DNA from: Aspidapion aeneum
Lineage: Eukaryota > Arthropoda > Insecta > Coleoptera > Brentidae
Length of the DNA: 64,000 nt
Direction: 5' to 3'
Assembly: GCA_963576565.1 (NCBI GenBank)
Contig: OY755039.1
Location: 133,878,095-133,942,094 of the forward strand
Shown: in pieces, positions 12,371 to 21,863 of the stretch
How the letters are laid out: the number at the start of each line of letters is the position of its first letter
Numbering within the stretch: the stretch's first letter is position 1
Notes under the pieces: generated by a model
What the model was told of the DNA's origin: nothing
Databases searched by the model: none
Seen by the model: the letters and a program-made list of their open reading frames with translations, nothing else
Program-made: the position numbers and the translations under genes

Positions 12371-13676
12371 TACCTAATAGAAAGATTCCAACAGGTGCGA
12401 TTTACTTGTAGTAAAATGAGATGGAAAATCCGGGTTATTCATTAGAAAATTAGTCGGATTGTGCGAGCTTTGCGGTTAAACGACAGTGTGTGAAATAAAC
12501 CAGTACATTCACTTTCTTTAGGACAAAAAAGCTAAAAATAAAACCTTGTATAGTCCGAATGTTGCATATCGTTTTTTCTTCTCTTAGCAAATAACCTGAA
12601 AAATTGATATTTTGAGAGTGTGTGTATGTATGTAATTATCTTAAAACTTTTTTTTATTTAACATAATTTTTTCATAAAAATTTAACTAAATTTATTAATC
12701 TTGCTATACTATTTATTTCTTTGCCATGCACTGATATTCTGTATCGTAGTCTTTATATTCACTATTTTCACATACATAGTTCAAAAAGGATTGATTTTTA
12801 TTCTGTGAAACCGGTGTCTTGTACCACACGTTAAATAAATTATGTCGGCCAATCATAAATCATAGCTAATACACCGGCAAGAACCGGCAGCTGAATGCAC
12901 CACAAATACAACCCTTGATACCTGATTGAAATAATAAAATCATAAACGCAATTGATACGTAATGATAAGGACTTTTTTTCGATCATCTAAATTAGATAAG
13001 CTGACCTTCGTGCGTCGGCGTCGGTCGATTGCACACTATTCGAACTGGTTTATTTAGCAGTGTGCATCCGAAGCGAAAACGCGACGCAGGAGGCACTAAA
13101 ATTTTATTGTGTTGATTATGAGTAGACTATTTGTGGTCACAAATGTACGCCTTTAACTCTGTACCCCGTTTCTTACAGGATTTTAACAAATAAAATCAAT
13201 TAACTTGTGCTTGACAGAAGTCGCTACGCATCGTTCTGTCAATGGCATTTTCGTGTAGAAAAATCGAATGAACCTATGAAAAAAATTAAATTTGCACCAT
13301 TTTCTGTTTTAATGTGATTATTATCATATTGCTTTTTATTTTCGTCTCTAGAGGCGAAAATGTTCTTATCTCTAGAGAGGCAATACTTTGACAAACGTAT
13401 TTTTTTCTCTAGAGACAAAAAAAATTTCGTCTTCGTCTACAGACGAAAATAATAAATGTTGATTTAAAAAAAAAACAACTAGGATATTCGGGTCAATATC
13501 TTGTGCTCGCAGAAAAACAGCGTATAAAGCTCTTTAGAAAGTGGCTTTCTTACAGTCGTGTAAAATCTGATTTTCTTCATTCATTATATACGATATACTA
13601 TTTTACTGGGTCAGCAAATCATGTCATTTAAAAAGAACTCACTCTAACAATCTTAATAAATTACTATCACAAATCA
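12371..13676. other. No gene; several small hairpins
   Basis: AT-rich. Local hairpins include gcacact...agtgtgc at 13031-13065 and gacagaa...ttctgtc at 13213-13240. A palindrome cluster at 13336-13455 is listed separately. No open frame of note. Confidence 0.5.
13336..13455. repeat. Short element with palindromic ends built on tctaga
   Basis: The left end (ttattttcgtctctagaggcg + aaaa) and right end (tttcgtctacagacgaaaat + aataa) are inverse to each other, and each is itself a hairpin. Two further palindromes, ctctagagag and tctctagaga, lie between them. It is 120 bp with no coding content; a MITE is the simplest reading. Confidence 0.55.
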
Positions 13677-14215
13677 AAATACTCTGCCAATATATGGGCA
13701 CCTAAGCGCACACTAGGTACTATAGTTATAGTGTACGTGTGAGCTAATATATCTAAAAACTGAAATATATTTTAGCCAGCCATGTTTTGACTTAAACTCT
13801 AATTTTTGAAATCTACCCTCACACTTTTTTTTTAAACTAAAATGTCTTTTGTTTAACTCCAGGCTCAATTACCTTTCGTTTGATATCAGTTTTTGAAATC
13901 TACCCACACCGTTTTATTTGGCTTGTGTTGGGTGGATTTGGTTCATTTTTAAATGGGACCATCTCAACCCAAGACACAGCCTATGTACCAATTTTCATTA
14001 AAATCGGGCTAGCGGTTTATGAGTTATGCGCGTTGGTCATAACAGATAGACATACAGGCAGACAGACATACAGACGTCGCGACAAAAAAGTTTCAAAATC
14101 ATCTGAAACGCAAAGATATATAAACAATTTTGAAATCGGAGCAACTTTTTTTTTCTCGCACGTACTACTATACCTAGTATAGTAGCACACTACTATAGTA
14201 TAGTAGTAGTGTGAG
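13677..14215 (-). repeat. Terminal-hairpin repeat family, copy 1 (inverted, shorter)
   Basis: This is the reverse complement of the repeats at 37435-38183 and 39360-40103. It carries the same blocks: 'aatactctgccaatatatgg', a gcacacta...gtgtgagc hairpin, a 'gttcatttttaaatgggacc' block, a 'gagttatgcgcgttggtc' block, a decayed (gaca)n tract and the 'caaaatcatctgaaac' block. It holds fewer internal tandem units and differs more than copies 2 and 3, suggesting an older insertion. The open frame at 13880-14182 is a consequence of the repeat. Confidence 0.85.
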
Positions 14216-15090
14216 GGTTGAGTATAGGACAGAAAATTAGTTTAAAAACTTTTAGCTGAGGCAGCAAATGCGTCTTCAAAATAGAGACTTAGTTCAGTTT
14301 TAGTCCCTAGTTAGACGATATACATAAAAATTAATTAGGTAATAATAAAAAATTAAAATTTCAAAGAAAATTGGTAACTTTGTAACATGAACCTGAATAT
14401 CTAAACTTGAAACCTGGTAAGATTGAAAATTTTGTGGTTGATATTCCAGCATTTAATTTTAGCCGTCATAAATTTATTTCATTGCCTATACGAGTATAAA
14501 CTCTTAATAGGTACGGATAAAGTATTTTAAAAATGATTAGCTAAGTCTTTTATAACATTACTTTACACAGCTAATACCTACTTAGGTAAATTTAAGTCGG
14601 ATTGGGAAACGTTTTCCTTGCTTTATTTATATTGTACTATCGTTTCTCCATGTTTTAGGCTTTATTTAAATTGTACTATCGTTTCTGTATGTTTTAGGAA
14701 AAACTTTTCAAAATTAACTTTTTAAGCATTAATCATTTACTTTTATCAATTTACCCAAATTAATAGCTTTTTCCGGAGTATTACTACTTGTTAATATAAT
14801 TCTCATTACAGTAATAAAGCTAATGGTTTTGCGGTTTTGGAATCGGGTCGTTAGTTTTGGCACGCATTCTGGGGTCAGTTTTGTGCCGGTAATAGGTTTG
14901 GGATTTTATTAAAGAGATCAGAACAATAAAACTAAACGATCTGTTTTGAAATTTGGTTAGGTATTTTAATAACTTGCTTGTACTAAAGTAATTAAATAGT
15001 TTAATTATTATTATTATCGCAATTCCGTCAGGTACGTAGAGAGAATTTCTTTCTGGGGGGTACTCCCATATAGAAAGTCCTGTTATTCAA
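14216..15090. other. No gene; one 39-bp tandem duplication
   Basis: AT-rich. Bases 14620-14658 and 14659-14697 are adjacent near-identical 39-bp copies (ctttatttatattgtactat ... ccatgttttagg versus ctttatttaaattgtactat ... tatgttttagg). Nothing else recognised. Confidence 0.6.
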
Positions 15091-16126
15091 TAGCTGGCCA
15101 TACACACAGAGGTTGATCCGCCGGTTTGGAACGGCGCGGTTCAAAGTGGCGGATTTGTCTTTCAATTAGTGAACATTCCACGCGCCAGTTATAGCCGGTA
15201 CAGATTTATCTGTGAGTTCAGACCGATGGGCGAAACTTGTGGGTTCCGTGCTCGCAGATATTTTAACCGGCGCAGACTTGTCTGTCGGTTTACACTGTGC
15301 CAGAGATAACAGACCGTTTTCCTCCAAAGTTTTAACTAAGATAAGGTGGTAAACATGTTTTGTGAAAGTGTTGTTTTGTCAAGGGATTTTCTTGGCAAAT
15401 TTATAGAAGTTGACAAAGCATATCCGAGTTAATGGAAGATTAAAAGCAAGGATTATACTAACAAAAATTTTAAGAACCAAGTGCTTGTGCAGAAATTTCC
15501 ACTGAAAATTTCAAATCTTCATATGATCTTACCGTGGCAAGGAAACGAAGGGCAGCATTTAATCGCTGTTCTGGTCCAATGGCTTCTCTCATTTGGGTAT
15601 CTTATTTCGTAAGATCCTCTCTTACCAAATTTAATAAAAGGTCATACGTGTTAATATCCATTCTTAAATAATTTTTAAAATCGTCTGGATCATTTTCTCT
15701 TAACTCTTTTAATAGAAGGTCATGGCTAAATAGTTTCCTTTTAAGCAAATAACTTTTAACCCACTTGGAATGTATCTTTTTTACACCACTATGCATTATT
15801 TCCATATTAATAATCATTCCCATACACAGAGCTTGCTTCTTTTTAGCACGAAACATTTTACATACACTATGCTTAAAACACCCTGCCGCATAAAACTTTC
15901 GACTTGACGAAATTCCACAGTTTTGGTTTAACCGGCAGATAAATCTTGAGGTTTCGCCCACTAACGCGCGGTTATGTCTGCCACAGACCGATATGAAGGA
16001 TCGATTCGAAAGATTTTTTTTTGTGTTAGTGGACTGCAGCAGTTTTAAACCGTTGCGGACAAAACGGTCAGACTTATCTGTGCCGTTCCAAACCGACGGA
16101 TCAACCTCTGTGTGTACGGCCAGCTA
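15091..16126. mobile_element. PIF/Harbinger-type DNA transposon, internally deleted
   Basis: Long terminal inverted repeats: the left begins tagctggccatacacacaga and the right ends with tgtgtgtacggccagcta. They stay inverse for about 45 bp through 'ggttgatccg' and 'cggtttggaacggc'. More inverse blocks follow inside ('gcggacaaaac' side, 'cttatctgt' and 'ttgtctg' words). At 1.04 kb it carries only an N-terminal transposase frame. A 3-bp target duplication is not clear. Confidence 0.85.
15602..15961 (-). pseudogene. Harbinger transposase N-terminal fragment
   Basis: The minus frame contains KIHSKWVKSYLLKRKLFSHD then LLLKELRENDPDDFKNYLRM and DINTYDLLLNLVREDLTK. This matches the N-terminal lead-in of PIF/Harbinger nucleases (W[IV]xxxLxxRxxxGxxxxLxxELRxxDPxxFxxFLRM, then a 'FDxLLxLVxPxI' type segment). 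The DDE nuclease domain that should follow is absent: the frame ends at LTK and the sequence passes into the subterminal repeat. The upstream start (MGETSRFICRLN) overlaps TIR-proximal DNA and may not be the original start. Confidence 0.8.
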
Positions 16127-16439
16127 TTGATAGCCCATGAGGGTTTGCTTGGACAGGTAAAAGTCAGAAATACTAGCTGCAGTCGCCGCCGGAGGAAATT
16201 CCGCGGAGGCAGAAGGTTTTAGGGATGTTATGCCCATATTTTGTCTAAAAGACGTTAAAATCTTATAGAAACTTAAGTATTAATTTATAATACAAACCTC
16301 CTCAGAGTGGGACCCCAATACCCTCTTATCTACGTGCCTGATAATATAGAATTCAAGTTTTGGGAAAATACAAGAAAGGCGATAGAGCAGACCTAAAAAC
16401 CTGTTGACCTGTAAGACTCCTCAATCTAATTTATAAGCT

Positions 16440-16840
16440 TTTCACAAAAATATTAACATACGGACTAACAACAAAAGAACAAGCAGGCTGCAGAAAAGGT
16501 TTCAGTAGAGCTGACTACCTACTAGCCATGAAAATCCTAATAGAACAAAGAATACAAAATTCTACTATACATTGCGATTATAAACTTTGAAAACGCTTTT
16601 GATTGCATTGAGCACTGAACACTGAACAGTAAAAGCATCTTACATTATTAGCCGAATTGATTACAGATACACAGATTTAATAGTCAATATATAGAATAGA
16701 ATAGAATAGGATAGAATACTTTTTAATCTTTTCGGCTACAAAATTGTAGATAAGACAAGTCAAGCCATATATATGCGAAGCCACCACAATCAAAATTCAA
16801 GAAGGAACCAAGCCAATCCGCATAAGCAGAAAAAAAGGGA
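16440..16840 (+). pseudogene. RTE-like LINE fragments, two pieces with a gap
   Basis: Bases 16480-16620 translate as AGCRKGFSRADYLLAMKILI and EQRIQNSTI, followed after a frame break by a FENAFDCIEH-like block. These are RT blocks 1 and 2 (GFRxGxSTxDxL, then FxKAFDSI). Bases 16790-16840 give TIKIQEGTKPIRISRKKG, the same block as PTQGTKPIRII in the fragment at 8592-9105. The sequence between them is deleted or replaced. Both pieces are dead. Confidence 0.75.
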
Positions 16841-16849
16841 TATGCTCTT

Positions 16850-17079
16850 TTTGGTTGTCAGTTATCAAAAGTAAACAAAAATTGCTAAGTTTCTCTGTAT
16901 CTTTGGCTAATATTTTCTGAAATATTAAAATATATCCGGTAATCACAAACCAGGATTTTTCGTCTTTCAGATAACCTGCTTGTAGGCATACCAAATTCAC
17001 TTCATTCTCTGACGTGCGTTATTATACCATTTTTCAAAAATACAGATTGATATCTTCCTTGCTTTAACCAAGGATCTAA
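16850..17079. other. No gene seen
   Basis: Short AT-rich stretch after the LINE fragment. A minus open frame at 16797-17000 runs into the LINE piece and has no independent motif. Confidence 0.4.
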
Positions 17080-17290
17080 TCCGAAGTAAACCAAACCAAT
17101 CCTAAGAAAACCTAACCAAAACCAACCAAACCAAACCTAACGTAACCAAACTAAACCTAACATAACCGAAACAAACCAAACCAAACCTAACGTAACCAAA
17201 CTAAACCTAACATAACCGAAACAAACCAAACCAAACCTAACCAAAACCAACCTAACCAAAGTCAACCAAACCTAACCATACCTAACCTTA
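17080..17290. repeat. Degenerate tandem array of CCTAAC/CCAAAC words
   Basis: The tract is built from variants of aaccaaacctaac. A 54-55 bp higher unit (from 'aaccaaaccaaacctaacgt' to 'cataaccgaaac') is present twice in near-identical form around 17127-17235. CCTAA, the complement of the insect telomere unit TTAGG, recurs many times but never as an uninterrupted array. Confidence 0.75.
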
Positions 17291-17927
17291 CCTCCCCCAT
17301 AAGCAGATGGGCGTAAGTTTACTAAATTTCTTAAAATTGGAGACACACATATTATTAGAATCCCTATTCATCATCGTAAATTACAAAAACCAAATCGTCC
17401 AACAAGAAAAACGGAATTCTTAAAAACCGGGGATTATACCAAAACGTCATTCATCAAAACAAGACAAGAAAAAAGTCGAAGTTTAGTATAAACTCTTTAA
17501 TTAAAACCGGACAAAATCAAAAAGGACAAAAGGGGACCAAGTTTAAATCGGGAATAAATAATATTGTTGTTTTTGGACCCAAAAATACATCAAAAAATTA
17601 AAATTTCTATTTTTTTCTTTAATTAGCTCCACTGTCGTTCTTTTGAGAATTCAAAATCGGTGTTGACCGAACCGAACCGAACCTCTTGGTCCATTAATTG
17701 CAGATTAATCCAAACTTAGGGTCAAACACCTGACCATTTATAAGAATGGGCCTTGCTTAATGAAAATGTCGTATGTGCCATCGCAATCCTCATGTAGATA
17801 CGGCGTTTTCTTTAGGCCTGGCAGTAAAATAAATTATTGCAGTGAAGGACGCTTCAATTGCATAGCAATATCAGAACCGCTCTTCTTCAGGTGAACATCA
17901 AAAGCTAGGCCCGACCACTTTTTAGGA
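17291..17927. other. No gene seen
   Basis: AT-rich. A short (ccgaa)n run at 17668-17682 (gaccgaaccgaaccgaacct) recalls the TTCGG array at 24774-24888 in complement. Otherwise nothing recognised. Confidence 0.45.
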
Positions 17928-18050
17928 ATGGGTGCGTTTTTTAATCCATCGATGGATCCATTGATGGAATCAAAGTGTTCTTGAAACATTTTCGATTCCA
18001 CCAAAAACGTTCTTTAAATTTTTTAGTGGAATCAATTGTTGCCATCGATT

Positions 18051-18075
18051 CTCACCGACCCCGAGGGTCGGTGAG
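18051..18075. repeat. Perfect 11-bp-stem hairpin
   Basis: ctcaccgaccc and gggtcggtgag pair perfectly around a 3-base loop (cga). The GC-rich stem is unusual in this AT-rich setting. No oligo-T run follows directly, so a terminator role is not indicated. Confidence 0.85.
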
Positions 18076-18226
18076 GATTTTTTGGTGGATCAACATAACC
18101 TCACAAAAACATCTGTTTTATTTATTTTTGTTTTTTAAAATTTTGGTTTTGGAATATGGATAAAAAGTTAATCAATAAAGTGGTTGTGGGCCAATTAGCC
18201 CTAAAATTAGTAAAAGAAAGTTCAGA

Positions 18227-18334
18227 TTAGGATATCTCCTCAATTTGTTCTGGAGTAAGATAGATTTCAATTGGAGGATGGCCCTCCATTTCCATCCGTA
18301 CTAAAAAAAGCTGTACCTCTTGCTCTGGGTTCAT
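18227..18334 (-). CDS. Small ORF, 35 codons, unknown
   Basis: The minus frame starts MNPEQEVQLFLVRMEMEG and ends PPIEIYLTPEQIEEIS before a stop. Its acidic, evenly mixed composition looks more protein-like than neighbouring frames, and LTPEQIEEI is a plausible helix cap. I do not recognise a family. It lies inside the possible TIR element 17928-18517, so it could be a remnant of a transposon accessory protein. Confidence 0.35.
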   Translation of the reverse strand: MNPEQEVQLFLVRMEMEGHPPIEIYLTPEQIEEIS

Positions 18335-18517
18335 TTTTCTCAGTGGTTACAAAAAAAAAGAATTTGAGGTTATGTTGTGCCGTTCTTCTATATTTGCGGT
18401 GGATTATTTGACATTCAACGACCCTGACGTCACTTCACCCAATCTGACGTCACTCCACCGATTGATGCCATCGAACTCAACAAACGGCTGAGTTATTGTG
18501 GAATTTAAAAGCGGCCC

Positions 18518-18861
18518 CAATGTTCCACCTTAAAGAACAAGTAAAACTGTAACAAATTTTGTTTTGGCTTGTCAACTATAAATTATTATAAGTACGGTAA
18601 ATACAGTAATAGCGTAACCTCAAAAACTTATTTTTGCAAATTTTTTAATTAATACTTATACTGGGGTACAGAATTGTATATCTAGGATAATATTTCATTC
18701 AGATTCAGATTCAAAAGTAGCTTTATTGTCATAGATACAGTGAACATTGACAAAGCCATGCTTATCTAATATATATATGTATAAAAATAAATAGCTAATG
18801 TCTTAAAAAAACACTAAATAGTAAAAAAAATACTTAAATTCAGAAAAAAGCTTGTGCCTAG
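18518..18861. other. No gene seen
   Basis: AT-rich spacer between two TIR elements; no feature recognised. Confidence 0.5.
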
Positions 18862-19081
18862 TTAACCCGCAAGTGGTGACCAATGAATAATATACGATAT
18901 ATAGAGATTGGTGGGGACATACGGTGTGCACGACCTATGAAAAGGAAAAAACATCTTATTTTAATTTTACACATTTTATGTTTTATACATTGTTTCCAAA
19001 AAAAAATTATTTGTTTTATATTGCCAGTTTGCTTGATGACTAATAAAATATGCCGAATTCTCGTCACCACTGGAGGGTTAA
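18862..19081. mobile_element. piggyBac-type MITE with TTAA target sites
   Basis: The left end is TTAA then cccgcaagtggtgac. The right end is the inverse, gtcaccactggaggg then TTAA. The TTAA duplication with short CCC-starting TIRs is the hallmark of piggyBac insertions. The 220-bp unit is non-coding; the overlapping frames on both strands (18858-19070 and 18883-19119) are incidental. Confidence 0.82.
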
Positions 19082-20210
19082 AGGCTACTCAATCAGCACT
19101 AAAACTACGTTTGTTTTAAAGAAAAGTAAAAACAAAAGTTGTAGGCATTCGCTGCTAACATTAGCTAGGATAGTACTGTTATGGTATATTTTTTGTTCCC
19201 CTCTATTGCATTGTCCTAAACTTTAAAAATGAATTTTGTAAAATAGCAAATAACAACTTAAAATAACAGAACAATAATATTGACATGTTTTTTACTTGCT
19301 GGCTTAGACAATTTGGTTTCGTTGATAGAGAGGCTTATGTACTTATGTAAAAAATATAAATATTAAAATGTAATATTAAACACACTAAAAATGTCACAAA
19401 ATTAATATTAAAGTACAAGTACAGACATAAATATCATAAAGGTCAAGTAATTCATACATAAAAATAAAATGTGGCTAAAATACACACACAGACAAAATAT
19501 TGTTAAATATTGTTAAAATGCAATAAAATAAGACCAAAAAGACGCGTGGTAGGTAGATCTAGACTAAGTTTAAAATTTGTTTAAAATACATACAGTTAAA
19601 ACATTGAAAATATTGTCAAAGTGTAATAAAATATGACTAAAAAGATGCAACGAAGGTAGCAAAATTCAAAATAAGAGCAAGTACTCGTTCAGTCTCTAGT
19701 ACCCTTTTGCAGCCAAAAATTCTTTTGTTTTACGTCTAAATTTCTTTATGTTTTGTATTTGTCTAAATAATAAGAGCCAACCTCGAACCCAAGATGCCAC
19801 AATGAGAAGAAGAAGAGTCAAACCAACAAAACGAATAACTTCATTAATTAAATTGAAAAAAGAGCACAAATACCAATTTATCGCACCAGAGAAGGCGTGT
19901 TTGGTTCATTAAAATATCATCGACGTATTGGAAATGATTTATCAGAAAGTTCGATTTGTGAAACCCAATCGGAGAATTAAAAAGTCGCACATAATTCCTG
20001 TACAATGGATTAGCCTGAGTGCTTCGCTTATTTATTGGTTTAACAAGATAGAGATACGTAATAGTCAGGGTCCAAGAAAAAAGTGCAAATTATGAAATTT
20101 TAAGAAAATTATATTTTAGTATCTCTTAATTATTAATTAAACACTAAAAACTAGTTATGGACGAAGACAGGGGCGTACAGTCCATGTAAGCAAGGGAAGC
20201 ATAACTTCCC
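19082..20210. other. No gene; diffuse tandem repeats
   Basis: Bases 19480-19570 and 19585-19670 are diverged copies of a roughly 100-bp unit (taaaatacacacacagacaa... gaccaaaaagacgcg versus taaaatacatacagttaaaa... gactaaaaagatgca). The rest is AT-rich with nothing recognised. Confidence 0.5.
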
Positions 20211-21450
20211 TTAAACCTTCGTAAAGCCATGGTCAAAAACTAACATTAAATACCAAGTGGGGTGCAAATGTACCCCAACAATTTTTTTGTTTATTATTAT
20301 TCCTTTAATATTAGAATTAAGGAGTACTAAAAATAAAACACATCCTGGTTATAAAAAATATATTTTTACACAATGACACACATAATAATAAAAGTTGTAA
20401 AGATTGATCAATAAGTAAACAAATCCTGAAAAAATCATGTGAAATTATTAGATATAATAAACACAAAAATAATGCTAATTATTACACTATTATTATAATA
20501 AGCAAACCAATAAATGCTTCCAGTTCTTCTTCAACAAAAGGAGAAAATGCTTTCTCATTTTTCGCATAATACGATTGGGCTGTTGTATTCGTCTGAAATA
20601 GTAATAGTTCAAAAGCATCTTTTATAGTAGAAAATTGGGAACTATATGGAGTCAAACCTGTGGCAACCTTTTGAATATTGCATTTTCTTCTCTTTATCCT
20701 CGTAGTAAGTGGAACTTTTGTCCAGACACTATCATTTTTAGACGAATAAGTTGGATGATCACTATAAGATTCTACTGACGGGACTACCTCATCTGTAAAA
20801 TTTGTCGACTCATTTTTACAATCACTAACTTGCGAAACGTCATCTATATCATCAGTTTCAGTCACTATATCAGTCTCTTTAATAATTCAATTCAACAACA
20901 CTTGAACAATCCTCTAGTGCTAAATCATTGAAATAACTATCGTACTCGTCCGTTTCTAATATCGCCAATAGTTCTTCGTCAGTTAGCTTATTGTCATTTC
21001 GAAACTTTCGTGGTCCACTCATTTTTATAAGCGCGCACTAGACAATCTCTGAAAATGTGACTAAACAAACTTAAATTATAATGAGATAAACACGTGCACA
21101 AAGCCGCTACTGAATAAATTGGGAGTCCCTGACACCGTGGACGCCAAGCGCCAGGGAATCCCCGTCGCTTCAACGCTTGGGAGTTTACTTGTACCCCGGT
21201 TGGTTTTCAACGTATGCATAATATACACCTGTCGTTACGTACCGTGAGGGGTGCAGCTGGACCCCAACTTACAAAACTCTCTATAATTAGTTACAACAAA
21301 AAGCTATTCCATCTTTTTTATACTAATTTAGAAATATATTTAAGAAAAATAGCTGGAAGAAAATTATGTAAAAGAAAATATTTTAGAAAATATCGCAAAA
21401 AATTCATGTCTGGGGTGCAACTGTACCCCGCTCGGGTTTACAAAGGTTAA
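20211..21450. mobile_element. piggyBac-like transposon, degraded
   Basis: Flanked by TTAA at 20211-20214 and 21447-21450. Terminal inverted repeats are accttcgtaaagcc (left) and the inverse cctttgtaaaccc (right). Subterminal palindromes of the type ggggtgcaaatgtacccc occur near both ends (20260, 21413), with related motifs at 21191 and 21247. It encloses a truncated minus-strand transposase. Confidence 0.85.
20482..21022 (-). pseudogene. piggyBac-like transposase, N-terminal part, frameshifted
   Basis: The minus strand starts MSGPRKFRNDNKLTDEELLA at 21022, an acidic N-terminus usual for PGBD-type proteins. It meets a stop near 20885, and the reading continues one frame over as ETDIVTETDDIDDVSQ. 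Further on come VWTKVPLTTRIKRRKCNI, then ATGLTPYSSQFSTIKDAFEL and FVEEELEAFIGLLIIIIV. This fits the opening of the piggyBac transposase domain (W.......R, SxxDAFELxxxxxxTN, EELxAFIGLLI). The catalytic DDD region is deleted. In the family the enzyme cuts and pastes at TTAA sites. Confidence 0.85.
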
Positions 21451-21676
21451 GAAAAGAAATCAGACATACCTAATAAAAATAAATTGTTAACTTCACTATT
21501 AAAACTTGATGTAATTAGCGCCAGTCCTGTAGGAGTGGTAATACTGTATCAGAAGCAATATATTTTGCGCGTACCTATATACTAGAAAAGCAGAATCTTA
21601 TGTTATGTAATAGAAGCGTATAAGAAAAGACAACTATGTAAGCAGCTGTCTTTGTCGTACGCGTAGAATACGAATA

Positions 21677-21861
21677 CAGTCGAACCTCTATAACTCGAAC
21701 TCAAAGGGACAACCAAAACAGTTCGAGTTATGGAGAGTTCGAGTTATAGAAATTCGAATTAAAGAGGTTAAAATACATAGAAAAAGTGCAGGGACCATTT
21801 AAAAGGTTCGAGTTATAGAGAGGTTCGAGTTATAGAGGTTCGAGTTAGAGAGGTTCGACTG
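21677..21861. mobile_element. Pogo/Tigger-type MITE with TA duplication
   Basis: The left end is cagtcgaacctctataactc and the right end is the inverse (gttagagaggttcgactg), with TA on each side. The word 'gttcgagttat' occurs five times within 185 bp. Non-coding. Confidence 0.88.
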
Positions 21862-21863
21862 TA

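Larger units (their letters stand above)
17928..18517. mobile_element. Possible TIR element with a small ORF and a perfect hairpin
   Basis: The left edge 'gggtgcgttttttaatcca' and the inverse of the right edge ('ggggccgcttttaaattcca') are similar, which suggests imperfect terminal inverted repeats. The interior holds the hairpin at 18051-18075 and the minus ORF at 18227-18334. Target duplication is not clear, so the boundaries are tentative. Confidence 0.4.
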
